DNA of 64,000 bases from Vespa crabro. Lineage: Eukaryota; Arthropoda; Insecta; Hymenoptera; Vespidae. A program made the translations under genes and the position numbers. Below, piece after piece: positions 1 to 12,845 of the stretch. The notes under the pieces are model-generated. The model was not told the origin of the DNA. It ran no database searches and worked only from the letters and a program-made list of their open reading frames with translations. The DNA is taken from positions 5,787,662 to 5,851,661 of the forward strand of contig NC_060957.1 in assembly GCF_910589235.1 (NCBI RefSeq), written 5' to 3'. Each line of letters opens with the position of its first letter. Position 1 is the first letter of the stretch.

Positions 1-173
1 TTTATCTGTCTGTCTGCCTGTCTTTCTCTATGAATGCCTCTTTCTAGTTCTTCTTTTAATTCAGATCTCTCTCTTTCTTTCTCTGTTTCTCTTTCAAGTT
101 TCATCATACATTCTTTCTCTTTTTCTCTCTTGGAATGAATTTTTCTACTTTTCTTCGTCTTTTAATTCAGATT

Positions 174-210
<37 letters not shown>

Positions 211-1415
211 CTTTTAAGTATCATTATCCTCTTTTCCTTTAAACTTTCATATCTGTTATTATTTCATATCTATTATTATTGTTCTTATACGTTGAAATTA
301 AGAAATCGTATCTTCCTGATAAATGTTTCATTCATTCATAGGTTAAAAATAAAATATTAAAAGTATTAAATCTCACGTCGAAAAATTTTTTTCCATTGCA
401 CAGAGTATGCAACGATTTCATTATTGCCTTCTTCTCTTTCTCTCTTCCCCTCCATATATATACACACACACACATAATCTTTCTTATACTGAAAGAGAGC
501 AACCAAAGTGAAAATGAAGATATTAATGTGTAGGAATCAAGACCCGGGCAAATTTATGAGGAGAAGTAAAACAAAACGGAGCGTTAATTAAAAGTGGCGA
601 AACTTATCCGTGCCAGAATTGGTTTCACTCAGCATCATCTTCTTCGACGTTAATTTTGTAATTTCAAATGCTTCTTTTCTTTCTTTTGTTTCTTCATATA
701 ATAACGTGGAAATTGATAATGCAGAAGTTCATTTTGTTCTTTTCTTTTTTTTAATTTCTTGCTTTCGAAAAAAGATACTTGAACAAAGTGATTATGAAAA
801 TTGTCTAAGTCATATATTATATTAACTTGTTGCATTATTTCTAGCAATATAATTTTTTGGATGAAATTAAAAAAATTCGGATGATAATTCAAATCAAAAA
901 TAATTTAATCAAGTTAAACTAAGAATTGGCACCGTATCCATTTATCAGATTTAAAAAGATTATCTTAAACAAAATTAATGATAAATCGTATTTAATTTTT
1001 ATTAATAAAAAAATGAATTTTTTATGAGAATATTTCTTTAAAGCGAAACTCCATATCAAAGTCATAGATGATTTGAAAGAAAAAAATTTTGTATAATAAA
1101 TAGACATGATTACAATCCAATTAGGAATATTAATTAAACATAAATTATTTATAAATCTGAATTACATACTGATGTCGAATACATACTGATCGCGTTGATC
1201 ATTAGCTCAACAAAAATGTGACTCTTGTACGACGCGCGCATTTTATTTTTTCCCACGTGGTCGTTTGACGACCTTGCCGATACCTAAATATGTCGTACGA
1301 TGCAAGGAGAGACAGAAAAAGAATCCGTGCTGGCAATAAAACTCTGATAAAATGTAAAATTAGCATTAACAATTAAGTAGAAGCGAACGCTTGAAGTGAG
1401 AGAACGTAAAAATGA

Positions 1416-1420
<5 letters not shown>

Positions 1421-1458
<38 letters not shown>

Positions 1459-1657
1459 AGGGAGAAAGAGAGTGACAGAAAATATTATCGCATTGGAACC
1501 GAGGCGCCAGAAATGAACTGAAATCACTATCGGACGTCGTTCTTCGTTCAGAACATATTTCTTTTCACGCAACTCAGACGCAACATTTCGTCTCTTCGTG
1601 GCACGACCATGATCCCGATAAAGAAAGACTTCGACAGGAGGACAGAAAGATCTTTCG

Positions 1658-1694
<37 letters not shown>

Positions 1695-1711
1695 CTCTCT
1701 CTTTTTCTCTC

Positions 1712-1758
<47 letters not shown>

Positions 1759-1852
1759 ATTTTTCTATATTTGTTCTGATCGGACTTTGACTACATATGC
1801 GTATATGTCGTGAAAATTCGAATTTTATGTTCTTTATCTCTCTCTCTCTCTT

Positions 1853-1899
<47 letters not shown>
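1421..1899. repeat. Cluster of GA/CT and TA microsatellites
   Basis: There is a GA array at about 1,421-1,455, a CT array at 1,663-1,689, a TA array at 1,716-1,756 and a long interrupted CT array at 1,837-1,899. They produce long spurious open frames on both strands (RERERE and LSLSLS). Such arrays are typical of this window and no function is claimed. Confidence 0.95.
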
Positions 1900-1901
<2 letters not shown>

Positions 1902-3614
1902 CAAAAAGTATCGATAATGATAATGTCCAAAGTGTTCCTCAAATATATCCTAATTTAATATATAATAATATAAGAGGATCAAGAAGATAGAGATCGTAGA
2001 ACCATCTCTACGTATCAATATATCTTTTTCGATCATAAAAAAAAGTGTATAATTCACAGTGTTACTAAAATTGTCCCAATTTATAATAGAATAAATATCT
2101 ACGAAATATTGAGAAAACAATATTACAACTATTTAAAGGTGATTGTTACGTCTTTTTTTTGTATTTTAATGAAAAGTGTCGATATGTTAATTCAGTGTTC
2201 TTGAAATCGTCCTAATCTTTATTATACATTAAAATAAATATCTACAGAAAGAGAGAGAGAAAAAGAAAAGAAGAAGATTGGAAAAAGAAGAGAAATATCT
2301 CTAAACGCGTCCTACACATGTTATTGGATCCTAACGAAAAGAAATTCAACACGAAACGGTTATCTTGGTATGATATTATAAATTTTGAGTGTTAACTTTT
2401 GATTAAAAAAAAAAAATATGCGCGCGCACGCGTTCAAGTAAAAAAAATTGTTTTACTAAGTAGAAACTTTTTGTTTACACTTGTTAAGAAAACTGAATGC
2501 AATGATATTTAATTGTTCGATACAAATCGAATTTTTGTAAGAAAACGTGAGAATATAAAATTTAGAAGATAACTTTGATGTGCAGTTAGATTTTCTATTT
2601 AGTTTAGAATAGAATTTAAAGTTGTCCAAACGTGGAAATCGTTTTTCCAAAAGGAATTAGCATAGCCCAAACAAACACAATCGATTTATTTCTCTATTTC
2701 TTTTTCTTACATAATACACGTAAGACTTTTAAAAGTTAAAATTCTTTTCCATTTTCTAGATAAAACATCTAACGTTCTAACTGCCGAGGTAAAAGTTTAT
2801 CTCTCATTTCGAGTAAAATGTAAAATGATAGCTTTAAAATGTCCACAAATCTGATAAACAACTCAGAAAACACACTTTTTATCGTTAACCTTTTACGAAA
2901 ACCCCTATGTGACTTTAAAGTTACTCATTTATCTTTATTATTTTTAATTTAATTTTATTGTTTCGTCATTACAATTAAATGTTAATCCTTTGCACTACAA
3001 AGTCCGTCTTTCTGACGTGACATTTAATTTGATAAAAGGAAGTACGTCTGCATTTATGTACTTGCATAATAATACATGAGATATCAAAAGCAAACAAAAT
3101 CAAATCAAAATTAACCTGGAACAAACTGTATGGAAAATAATTATATAATGCCAATGTATTATATTAATTCATACAATTAAATGTTTGCTAAATATAAATT
3201 ATATTATAAGTTTCATACTTTGTATACATTTTTATTGTTTCTTCTTCTTGTTTTATTCTTTTTTCTTTTAAAATTTATAATTTCATAGAAATCACGAATT
3301 TTATTGTTTCTTTTCTCCTTTTTTCAGTTTTTCACCAGTCTAATGATTACTTGTCGCTAAAAGTAGATTTCATTGAAACTAATACAATAATAAAACATGT
3401 CGCTCGTGTCATATGCAATTTATTAATCGACATGCATATAATGGATATTGTGCGATAAGAATTCGATATTCGCGAATTTAAACGAACATAATTAAATCCT
3501 CCAAAAGTTGATTAAATTTATCTTCGAATATACCAAATATAATATCTACATAAAAAAAAAGAAAGAGAAAAAAGGCAAGTTAAAAAAAAAATCGGCGGAT
3601 TCAATAAAATTCAA

Positions 3615-3616
<2 letters not shown>

Positions 3617-3668
<52 letters not shown>
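3617..3668. repeat. (TA)n microsatellite
   Basis: A near-perfect TA array of about 52 bp, followed by A-rich simple sequence at 3,767-3,845. Similar TA arrays occur at 4,491-4,519 and 5,164-5,196, and a CT array lies at 5,001-5,028. Confidence 0.95.
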
Positions 3669-3670
<2 letters not shown>

Positions 3671-4485
3671 ATTTCATCGAATACATATATCCTAGGCACA
3701 AATTTATTATTAAATTATTTTACATGAAAAATCATATTTACGATTTCCGGTTATTAAAGGTACTTAAAAAAAAAAAAGAAAAAAAAAGAAGAAAAAAAGA
3801 AAAAAGAAAAAGAATAAAAACAAATAAATACAAAAGAAAGAGAACATAAAGATTGTTAAAGAATTTTAAAATAGTTCATCTATCGAGATTAAGTCGATTC
3901 CATTGAGTTTTATAAAAGTTGACCGATATAAACCATCGTATGACTCGTTGAAGGCTCGATTCGTCGAACTCAAAGGATCGAACGAAGCTCATAAAGAACG
4001 GGATCTGTTGACGGCGCGTTTCCTTAGCTTTGAAAGGTGCTCATCCGTGCGTGGCTCCTCGGAGATTTTCAACGATCTATTGCGGCAACGATTATACTAC
4101 GTTAAAGCTTTTTTCTTTTTTCTTTTCTCTTTTTCCTTTTCTCTTTTTTCTTTTTTCTTTTTTTGACCTACAGCATATACGCATATAGGGTGGCCCACTT
4201 AAAGTGTCACATATTATATTATATTTTCAAATAACAAGTAAAGAGTTAAATAACTTTTCCAGTCTTGATAAGAGATAGGTATTACAAGAAAAAGAAGAGA
4301 AAAAACAAGGAAATAGGTATGAATAGAGCTTCTTAATATTTGTTGTTAAGCATTAATATATTTATTTTATTAAGTTGAAAAAAAATTCTCTACAACCATG
4401 AAGAAAATTACTTGTAAAAATTTGTCTAAACATTTGTATTCACATTCTTTGTTTTCTTCTTTCTTTTTTTATTACAAAATGAAAT

Positions 4486-4523
<38 letters not shown>

Positions 4524-4997
4524 GTATTCTTTCTCTGTTCAATTTAAATCTTATTTTCTCTTTCATCTCCCAACAATAATTACAATAATAACAATGACTT
4601 ATTTAAACAGCATATAAATAAGTATGTTGCAGAAACAATTGTTAACCGCAGAAATAGCAATCATAAGCATCGAGTTAATTATTCGAGATCCTTTTACTTG
4701 ATATTTACCATATGTATAAAGCAAATTGTTTAACTAATCTACAGTATAATTATTATCATCGCCGTATTACAAAGCAAGAACGAATATTCATTATGCGTCT
4801 GAATTAACGAATATAACGCATTTAGTGAAATTTTTGACTTGATTAAATATTACCGCCGTCAACACTCACGTACAGGAAATGACATTTGCATGATTATATT
4901 ATTAATAGAATATAAAATAATTCAATATTGAATGATAGAATCAATCGAATCAATTTGAAAAAGAGAAAGTAAAATCGAAAATCTGATAATTCATATT

Positions 4998-5036
<39 letters not shown>

Positions 5037-5158
5037 CCTCTCTTCCTCTTTTGCATATGAATCTTTATATGTGTATCAGAGCGTTAAATAGTCAAGTTTC
5101 CGTCGTAAACCGCGTGTGCACTATGAAAAGCATATATTATCTACGCGCTATCTAACGC

Positions 5159-5200
<42 letters not shown>

Positions 5201-6107
5201 ATATATATACACCTTCAAATAGGAAGCAAAAAATTCAGTAGCTTGGAGATAAACGGAAATGCGGAATTGTTTGTCTCCGGTCTACCGGATGCGCAGGAAT
5301 CATGGTTAACGTCTTCCCCATCCCACGCTGTCATTGTGTTCATCTATCTATTCATGCATCTAACTGTCTATCCATGTCACTAATTCATTCTCATTTTTTA
5401 TCCTTTCTTCTTTTACTTTTTATTTCTTTTTTATTTCTTTCTTATATATAATTTTTTTATCTCTTGTTTATATATTTTTCATTTTATTTATTTATTTTTA
5501 TTTTCTTTTTTTCTTATAAAATTGCATTGTAATGTATAACGATGAAATGACAACCCGTCTATAGTCCTAACAGGTGTAACTTCACCGGAAACGAGATGTA
5601 TTCGCGAGTGACTGTTATTGAAATGCTGCGAACGTTGATATACACACTGTAAATGTATGCAGATGCTATACGTGTATTGATGCGTTCTATGATCATTAGA
5701 GGGTGTATCACGTAACGCTAATGCATAAAAGGAGAAAAAAAATCGTGAAAAAAGAAGATCTTTGCATTAAATCTGTATGAATGATTTGTATGGTGCCATT
5801 ATAAATTTATTTTACATTAATGCGAAATATTATTTCAGATATTATTTATACCTAGAATATTTACATAATGATCGATTAATTCAACATTATTATTTTTAAA
5901 ATTCGTTATAGAACATTAATCATTAATTTCGACAATTTTATGTCTTAAACAATAATTGACCTTAAATAATGTATATTTTTTATTTTTATTTATATCTCAC
6001 GCATTTTTTTGCCTATTCTTAGATAAATATGTTATCGATATTACAAATAAAGTGAAATGGTATGTTTATAACTTCTTTATGCATGATTTCGGAGAAAACA
6101 TGATAAT

Positions 6108-6225
6108 AATAGTAGTACTAATAGTAGTAGTAGTAATAGTAGTAGTACTAGTAGTACTAGTAGTAGTAGTAGTACTAATAGTAGTAGTAGTAGTAGTAGT
6201 ACTAGTAGTAATAGTAATAGTATAG
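6108..6225. repeat. Degenerate (TAG)n trinucleotide array
   Basis: About 115 bp of TAG repeats interrupted by TAC and TAA units. The open frame across it reads as poly-valine and is not a gene. Confidence 0.9.
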
Positions 6226-6788
6226 AAGAGTAGTAGAGGTCGTGCACTGATGCGGAGCTACGCGAGTGACCTGGTTTTTTAAAAACGTTCGAACCAGTGA
6301 CGTGATTAAAAGAAAAAAAATAAAGTACTGTAGAAAATACTCCATCCTTATCTAGTTATCATGCTTCTTTTTCTTCTTTTTTTCGTTCGACTCTTTTATT
6401 GGTAAATTTAAGAAACATGGTAAAATGTAAACTTTGAAATGAAAATTTTGTATGAAAAACAATGAAAAATATTAACAATTTGTTTTATTTTTTGTTATTT
6501 TTTATTTATAATATCATACGTTTCGATTGATATGTGAATGCATTAACGATTTATATTTGTTTAAAAATAAAATTATATTCTCTTTTCTTTTTTTTATTTA
6601 TTTCTTCAAAATCGTACGAAATAAAAATTAATTGGAAAAATTTATATTTATAATACGATATTATGATATCAAATAATATGATATACGATATCATAATAAT
6701 ATTCTTATGAAATATAAAAATGTGTATATAATTATTACGAAATATAAAAAAAAGAAAAAGATAACGCGAAACAGTATCATCCGTCTTT

Positions 6789-6793
<5 letters not shown>

Positions 6794-6838
<45 letters not shown>
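6794..6838. repeat. (CT)n microsatellite
   Basis: About 45 bp of uninterrupted CT. An AAT-type array follows at 7,688-7,746. Confidence 0.95.
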
Positions 6839-6842
<4 letters not shown>

Positions 6843-7998
6843 CTCATTCACACATTTAAATGAAATCCAGTCACGTACTACAAACAGAAAATAAACAGAA
6901 GAAGACGTAAAAATAGCGCGCCAAAATTAAATTTTACGAGATCGGAAGTCGGATCAGTCTTGCAAATGAATTTGATTCTGAACTTGTATAAGACAAATCT
7001 CATAAAACAAACGAAGGAAACGCATTGAAAAGTGCCAATGTTTGTATAGTTGCAAATGCAAACCATTGCTCCTACAATTATTTTATAAATTTCAAAAAAA
7101 GTGAAAATCTTATTTGTTACCTTTTCTTCCTTTATCTTTTCCAGATAATTTATTAATTTTCTTGCAAAAATCAAGTCTGTTATTTGTGTTTTTTTTAATG
7201 AAAGATCTGCAGTTATTAATTTATGAAGTATCTAACTTCTCGAAATATGACTGAAAAAGAAATTTATTTTTTAATGAAATAAAGTTTTATATTAAATAAT
7301 GAAGATTTGAATATGTAAAAGTTAAGGATTTATAATCTGAATGCTTCCCCTTTCTAAAGATCACATCGAATTTTATAGAATCAACTCTTAAGGGATTGTC
7401 AACTCTGTTGATGAGGGTAGTTAGCTAATATATATGTGTAAGATTCTGATGTTTATATATTCAAAGACATCGTCGTATTGTTTCGAACACGTAACAGTGA
7501 GAATCCAACAAGTGCCCGTGTTTTATCCATAGCGCTCCTTGAAATTTGAATAAAGCCTCCATTTTTATGAAAGTCCGTACGCTACATTGAGCCGCACGAC
7601 GACTCGTTCTTATGTCTTTCATATAATGCAAATTTATCGCATTTGCCTGACTTTTCCAAATGTTTTCCGACAAGGGCGAATGATAAAAATAATAATAATA
7701 AAAGAAAATAATAATAATAATAGTAATAACAATAGCAATAATAATATTATCTGGAACACTTTGCCTCTAAATTAAATTTTTTACTTAGAAATTACGAACA
7801 GTAACAACACTTGCCAAATTTATTGTCTCGCACGTGAAAGTGCGGGAAAAAATGAGTAAACAAGAATAAATGCGAAACGAGATTTCATTTTCTTCCTTTA
7901 CCTCGTTCCTCATCTATCTTTTATACGCGATAACGTACGCACTCACGAAGTGTTAAAATGTGGTTCAACGGGATCCACCCTAGTATCATTCTCTTTCC

Positions 7999-8030
7999 TC
8001 TCGGAGAAATGAAATTTCATTTCTCCGAGA
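7999..8030. repeat. Perfect 32-bp palindrome
   Basis: The arm TCTCGGAGAAATGAAA at 7,999-8,014 is followed directly by its exact reverse complement at 8,015-8,030, with no spacer. Neighbouring bases no longer pair (C at 7,998 against T at 8,031). It could be a binding site, the tip of a decayed inverted repeat, or chance. Confidence 0.9.
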
Positions 8031-9529
8031 TCACGTCTTGTCATCTTCGTCGGTCAAAATGATGGCAAGTTCGGATAAACAAAAGAAGGAAAAAAAAGAA
8101 AATCTTAATCATTTGTTCCGTTCCTTCCTTATCGCAATTTTTCAATTCGTCTTCTAACTTACTCGAAATATTTATATGTTTATATATTAATTTATTAAAA
8201 AAACAATTTTTTTTCTTTTTTTCTTTCTTTCTTTTTTCATTGTTATATACAATAAAATTAAAAATTCGTAAAGAAATAATTTTGAATTAATTATCTAACA
8301 TTTATCTATCCTATTAATCGTTATGTAAATAATTACTTCTTGTGGTCTAATTTTTTGTTTTGTTTTATCTATTTCTTGTTCCATTTTTTTTACTTACTTA
8401 CGTATTGTAATACCTATGTAGTCTCGTTATTACTTACACGTAAATCTTATCGAGAAATCGTTTCATTATAGAACTATTCAGGTTTTCTCCACCAGCGAGG
8501 AGTGTTACACGAACACAGTGATCTATATGCGACGAATAAGTTCGGAAATGACGTATCGCCTTTCGATCCGAAGTTAGATACGCCGGAAAGCGTGAGCTTG
8601 GCCGCGAATATATTCCGCGTGGGTGAAAACGAACGATTGCAATAGGTAGCAGCCCCTTTTCCTATACCAAGATGTAATATAATTCGAGTAACTTTGTGTC
8701 CGATATTGAGAGAACGTTTTACTTGCATAGATATATAACTGAAATATTATGCTATTAGATGTAGTTAATTGTGTTTTGTATTTTATTGTATTTATTTTTA
8801 TTTTTTTCATCGCCACAAAAAACATATTAAAATTGATCGAAATGTCATTGTTTCCCTTCATTATTTGACGTGAAATCATCGATTCATTTTAACTTTTCAC
8901 TTTCAAAAATAGCTAATAAACACGCGAATAAATTTTTCAAGTGAAATAATGAATTTCTTCTTTCTTTATTATTTTTTTTTCTTTATATTTTTTTTTTTTT
9001 TTTATTATCTTCTTCTTTTTTCACCCTCGTTTCAATGCTCGCATTTCAATCGATAAAAATTATCGAGTATAGATACCCCGAAGAAGAAGAAAAAAAAATA
9101 TAGGTAACAACGCGTTGTTTTCGTGTTTTCTAATAAAAAAGAAAAATCCATTCGTTATCCTACAGAAACAACACCCTTCGGTCATATGTAGTACATATTT
9201 CCTTCCACAAAAAATATATCTTGTTTGTTAGACGTAAAATCAAGTGACATAAAGAGCCTAAAGAGATTATTACGCGTCAGAGAGCTTGTTTGCCGATATC
9301 ATCGAATTCCATTGGGAAATTGTGAAATTCGAAGATAAACAAAGACAAAAAAAATATTCGGAGTATCTCTCTCTCTCTCTCTCTCTTTCTTTCTCTCTCT
9401 TACTCTTATTCTGTCTCTCTCTAAATTCTAACGTTTCAAACTTATTTGCAACTCTAGTGTCTCCACTTTTAACAGAAGCTCATCGATCTTTGTCAAGATA
9501 ACACGAAGCATGCCAATGTAAACTAATAT

Positions 9530-9531
<2 letters not shown>

Positions 9532-9574
<43 letters not shown>

Positions 9575-9590
9575 TGTGTGTATATATATA
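9532..9590. repeat. (TA)n tract with GT/TA tail
   Basis: A TA array of about 40 bp runs into alternating GT and TA. A short CT array lies just before it at 9,367-9,400. Confidence 0.9.
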
Positions 9591-10716
9591 CACACGACCT
9601 TTTGAACAAATTTTGTAGAAATAATCGAATTTCAATATTTTCCTGTCTAACTATTCGAAAATTGTACTCTACAAAAGTACGATAGTATTTTTTAATCATA
9701 AAAAAAACAAATTATAGATCGTTTTTATAAGAAGAAAAAGAATTACTTCAAATGATTCTCATTTATGATTATTTTAACAAACGATCCATAAGATCATTCA
9801 ATCTTTTTCTATTTCTATCTCCGGTTATTTATATCGCTAATAATTCTGATTACGCACGTGAAAATAAGTGAAAAAGTTAATGAAAAATTATGAAAAAAGT
9901 CGTGGGAGCATTTCGACATAGACGTCGTCTGACTCAACAACGATTAATCTACTGCTATGTCGGGTCTGCACGTATAAAGAATCGATCGATCAAACGCCTT
10001 TTATGAATCGTATACGTCAATATTAATCAGCATTTTAATAGAACGTCGTCTTTTATAAAGTGTCAATCGAGTTTATGGATTGTATCTTACAATCCACGTT
10101 CACATCGACATTCTAATAAGGAATATTTGTGGAATTTTTAAATCCGCCATTTTTTAATTTTTAAAAAAATTTACGAAAAATATGTCTTTTTATTAATAAA
10201 AATTTCATATATCATAAAAGAAAACAGATTATTTCTAAAAAGATAATCGTCCCATATTGTGAATAGTTCTAGCTCCTTTAAATCAGACGTTTCAAACTGT
10301 GTTACCAGCAATTTCATGTATGAGGTTAACCCTTTCCGTTCCTATAGCGGTGAAAATAAATTTCCGGTGGTGAAGCACGCTGTTATCTTCGGGTTACACT
10401 CAACTTAATGTTCACTCAATAATGACTTAGCATTTTCTCTCTTGGGATATAATTCGAAGGTTTCTAATAGTTTCAATAAATCATTTTCGACAACCTAGAA
10501 AATAAATTTCTCTACGTATAAATATATATCTATATGTGTGTAAGATAATTGTTTGTTAATTATTTTATAAGAAAATGAATTCGGATAATCGTTTTAAAAA
10601 AATGTATTTTCATAGAAACATGATTTAATAATTGGAAAGAAATAAATTAGTAAATATATTATAAATTTTACTATGTGCATATACTTTATATATACATATA
10701 CATATCCATATATATA

Positions 10717-10767
10717 TGTGTGTGCGTGTGCGTGTGCGTGTGCGTGTGCGTGTGCGTGTGTGCGTGT
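10717..10767. repeat. (GTGTGC)n alternating purine-pyrimidine array
   Basis: About 50 bp built on the hexamer GTGTGC, strictly alternating purine and pyrimidine, which is the sequence type known to favour Z-DNA. On the minus strand it translates as poly-HA in a spurious frame. Confidence 0.9.
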
Positions 10768-12845
10768 TACTAATTGAAATATTAATAATTTCAAATATAA
10801 TCTGATTTCATTCGAAAATGTAATAATTTCGAAAAGTAACTATGAATATTTTTCATGAAAAAAAATTTTCAAATAGAATGTTTCAAAAGTATTTTTTATA
10901 TAGCAGGATAACAATGTCAAAGATTACAATGAAAAGAAAGGATCTGAAATAAAGTTGAAAAACGAAATGAAAATCTGCGAAATAATCCTAACTGTGGATA
11001 AGGTTGATATAATAATCGATTCGAGAGTTAATTTCCATAATCCACGAGAGAATCCCAAAGCTAAGAGTTTAATCGACGCATAACCACTTTCCATTGCTCT
11101 GGAAAAAATCTCATAAGAAGAGTTGGATTTGCACAGAAAATGAATTTCATTTAATTATCAATTCATCGAGATAATCAATAACGATATGTTTGAATATATT
11201 TATACGTATATATAGGAATTTGTGTATGTGTTCTGTGCATGCTATATATTTATATACATGAATTTTTTTCTCGATTATTTCTATCTCGAAAAAGTTAAAC
11301 GATTATTTTTTGAATTATTTATATTGAAATATTTTTTTTTACTTCCTTCTTTTTCAATTTTATTCATTAAACAAATTTTGATTAATTCTCGAAAAATATA
11401 GAAATTATGAAACATCTTAGCTCGTATTTGTAATAGTATATAAATCTGTTAAAACTTATTGACTTATGAGTTATGACTTCGTTTTAATGATGATTCTACG
11501 ATTTTCTTATCTTCTTGTAATATACGAGATAGTTGCATCAATTTTCCATTTTATTTCACTTAAGACCTCCAGCGAAGCTTGTCAGTTCATTTCGAAATTT
11601 CATCGGCGACGTATCTTAGTCTGAATAAATAATAATATTCAATCATATTTATAAATATTATATATATTATATATATTATATATGAACATATATAAATACA
11701 TATATACCTATATATATCTATGTAGATATATAGATGCGTAGATACACACATAGATGAATCATATAGTTGAATATTTAAAAACGTTTTTTGATATATTCAC
11801 GTGTAAGTAAATCAAATAAATAATATCTGAATTATAAGAGAAAACTGAACAAGAGAAATCTCGATCGATGTGTCATCCAATATCAATTTATCAGTTTATT
11901 CGGTTGTAAAATTCTTTAATATACTGTGAGAGATATCGTTAACGTTATCTTAACATGTGATGATTTATATACATATATATCGATATATTTACATACATGC
12001 ATTCATATGTGAAGTTCAAAAAGTAATTATTTAAATTAGATTATAAATAGATTCCAAAGTTATTGGTATGAAACATCTCGATCAAGAAGAAAAAAGAAAT
12101 AAATAAATAAGGAAGATAAAACGAAAAGAGAATAAATTCACGTTAATACGCGTTATGTTTCATTAACTTCGACCTCGGGATAAATCTCTTTCCTTAATAA
12201 TAAACTATCGATTATCCGATAATATCAGTCATAAATAATGTGATGATTCCGATGATTCTTAAGAAACTAAAAATTTCTTTATTTCTTTTTATTATAAGCA
12301 CGATACTTTTGTAACATTCGCTTTTAAATTACCTCCTTAAAAAATGTAATTTTGTTTTGATCGAAAAAATTAAAAGCGAAAACGAGAAAGAATGAGAAAG
12401 ATAGAGAGAGAGAGAAAGAAAAAGAATTTAAAAAAATTTTAAATAAAAGAAGGAAAAAACAAGCTTTGCATTACCATTACTTATTTGATATCTTCGTCCA
12501 GCAGTCTGCCATTTAATTTTGAAACCTTTCTCTGTTAATCACTCTCTCCGTACTAATTACAATTACAAACAAAGAACAGATCTTAAATAACAGAGTAACT
12601 GTATAACAATTAAACGAATTATCATCATTATTCTTATACTATCAGTTAAATGATTGAGACATCTGAAAAGGAGGGTAACGTTGAAAAAAAATAGTAAAAA
12701 ACAAAATGAGAAGGAAAGAGATAGAAATAAAAAATAAGTAAATAAATAAATAAATAAATAGATAGATAATTTTTGTATATCTTTAATAACTTATTTTTTT
12801 TTTATTTTCCAGATCAACGGAGATCGATTCAGTGATTGCATAAGG

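Larger units (their letters stand above)
1..12812. other. AT-rich non-coding region upstream of Dh44
   Basis: No ORF in this stretch looks like a conserved protein. The open frames are short, AT-rich or translate microsatellites (IYIYIY, RERERE, LSLSLS). It holds many CT/GA, TA and AAT arrays, listed separately, and a perfect 32-bp palindrome at 7,999-8,030. A non-coding first exon and promoter of Dh44 must lie somewhere here or further left, because the first coding exon of Dh44 begins at a clear 3' splice site, but I cannot place it. Two short GC-richer stretches (3,930-4,110 and 5,200-5,330) stand out from the background without a recognisable product. Confidence 0.6.

Noticed and set aside
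3903..4166. 87-codon frame with SYDSLKARFVELKGSNEAHKERD
   Set aside because: There is no ATG at its start, it ends in a poly-F simple repeat, and no family is recognisable.
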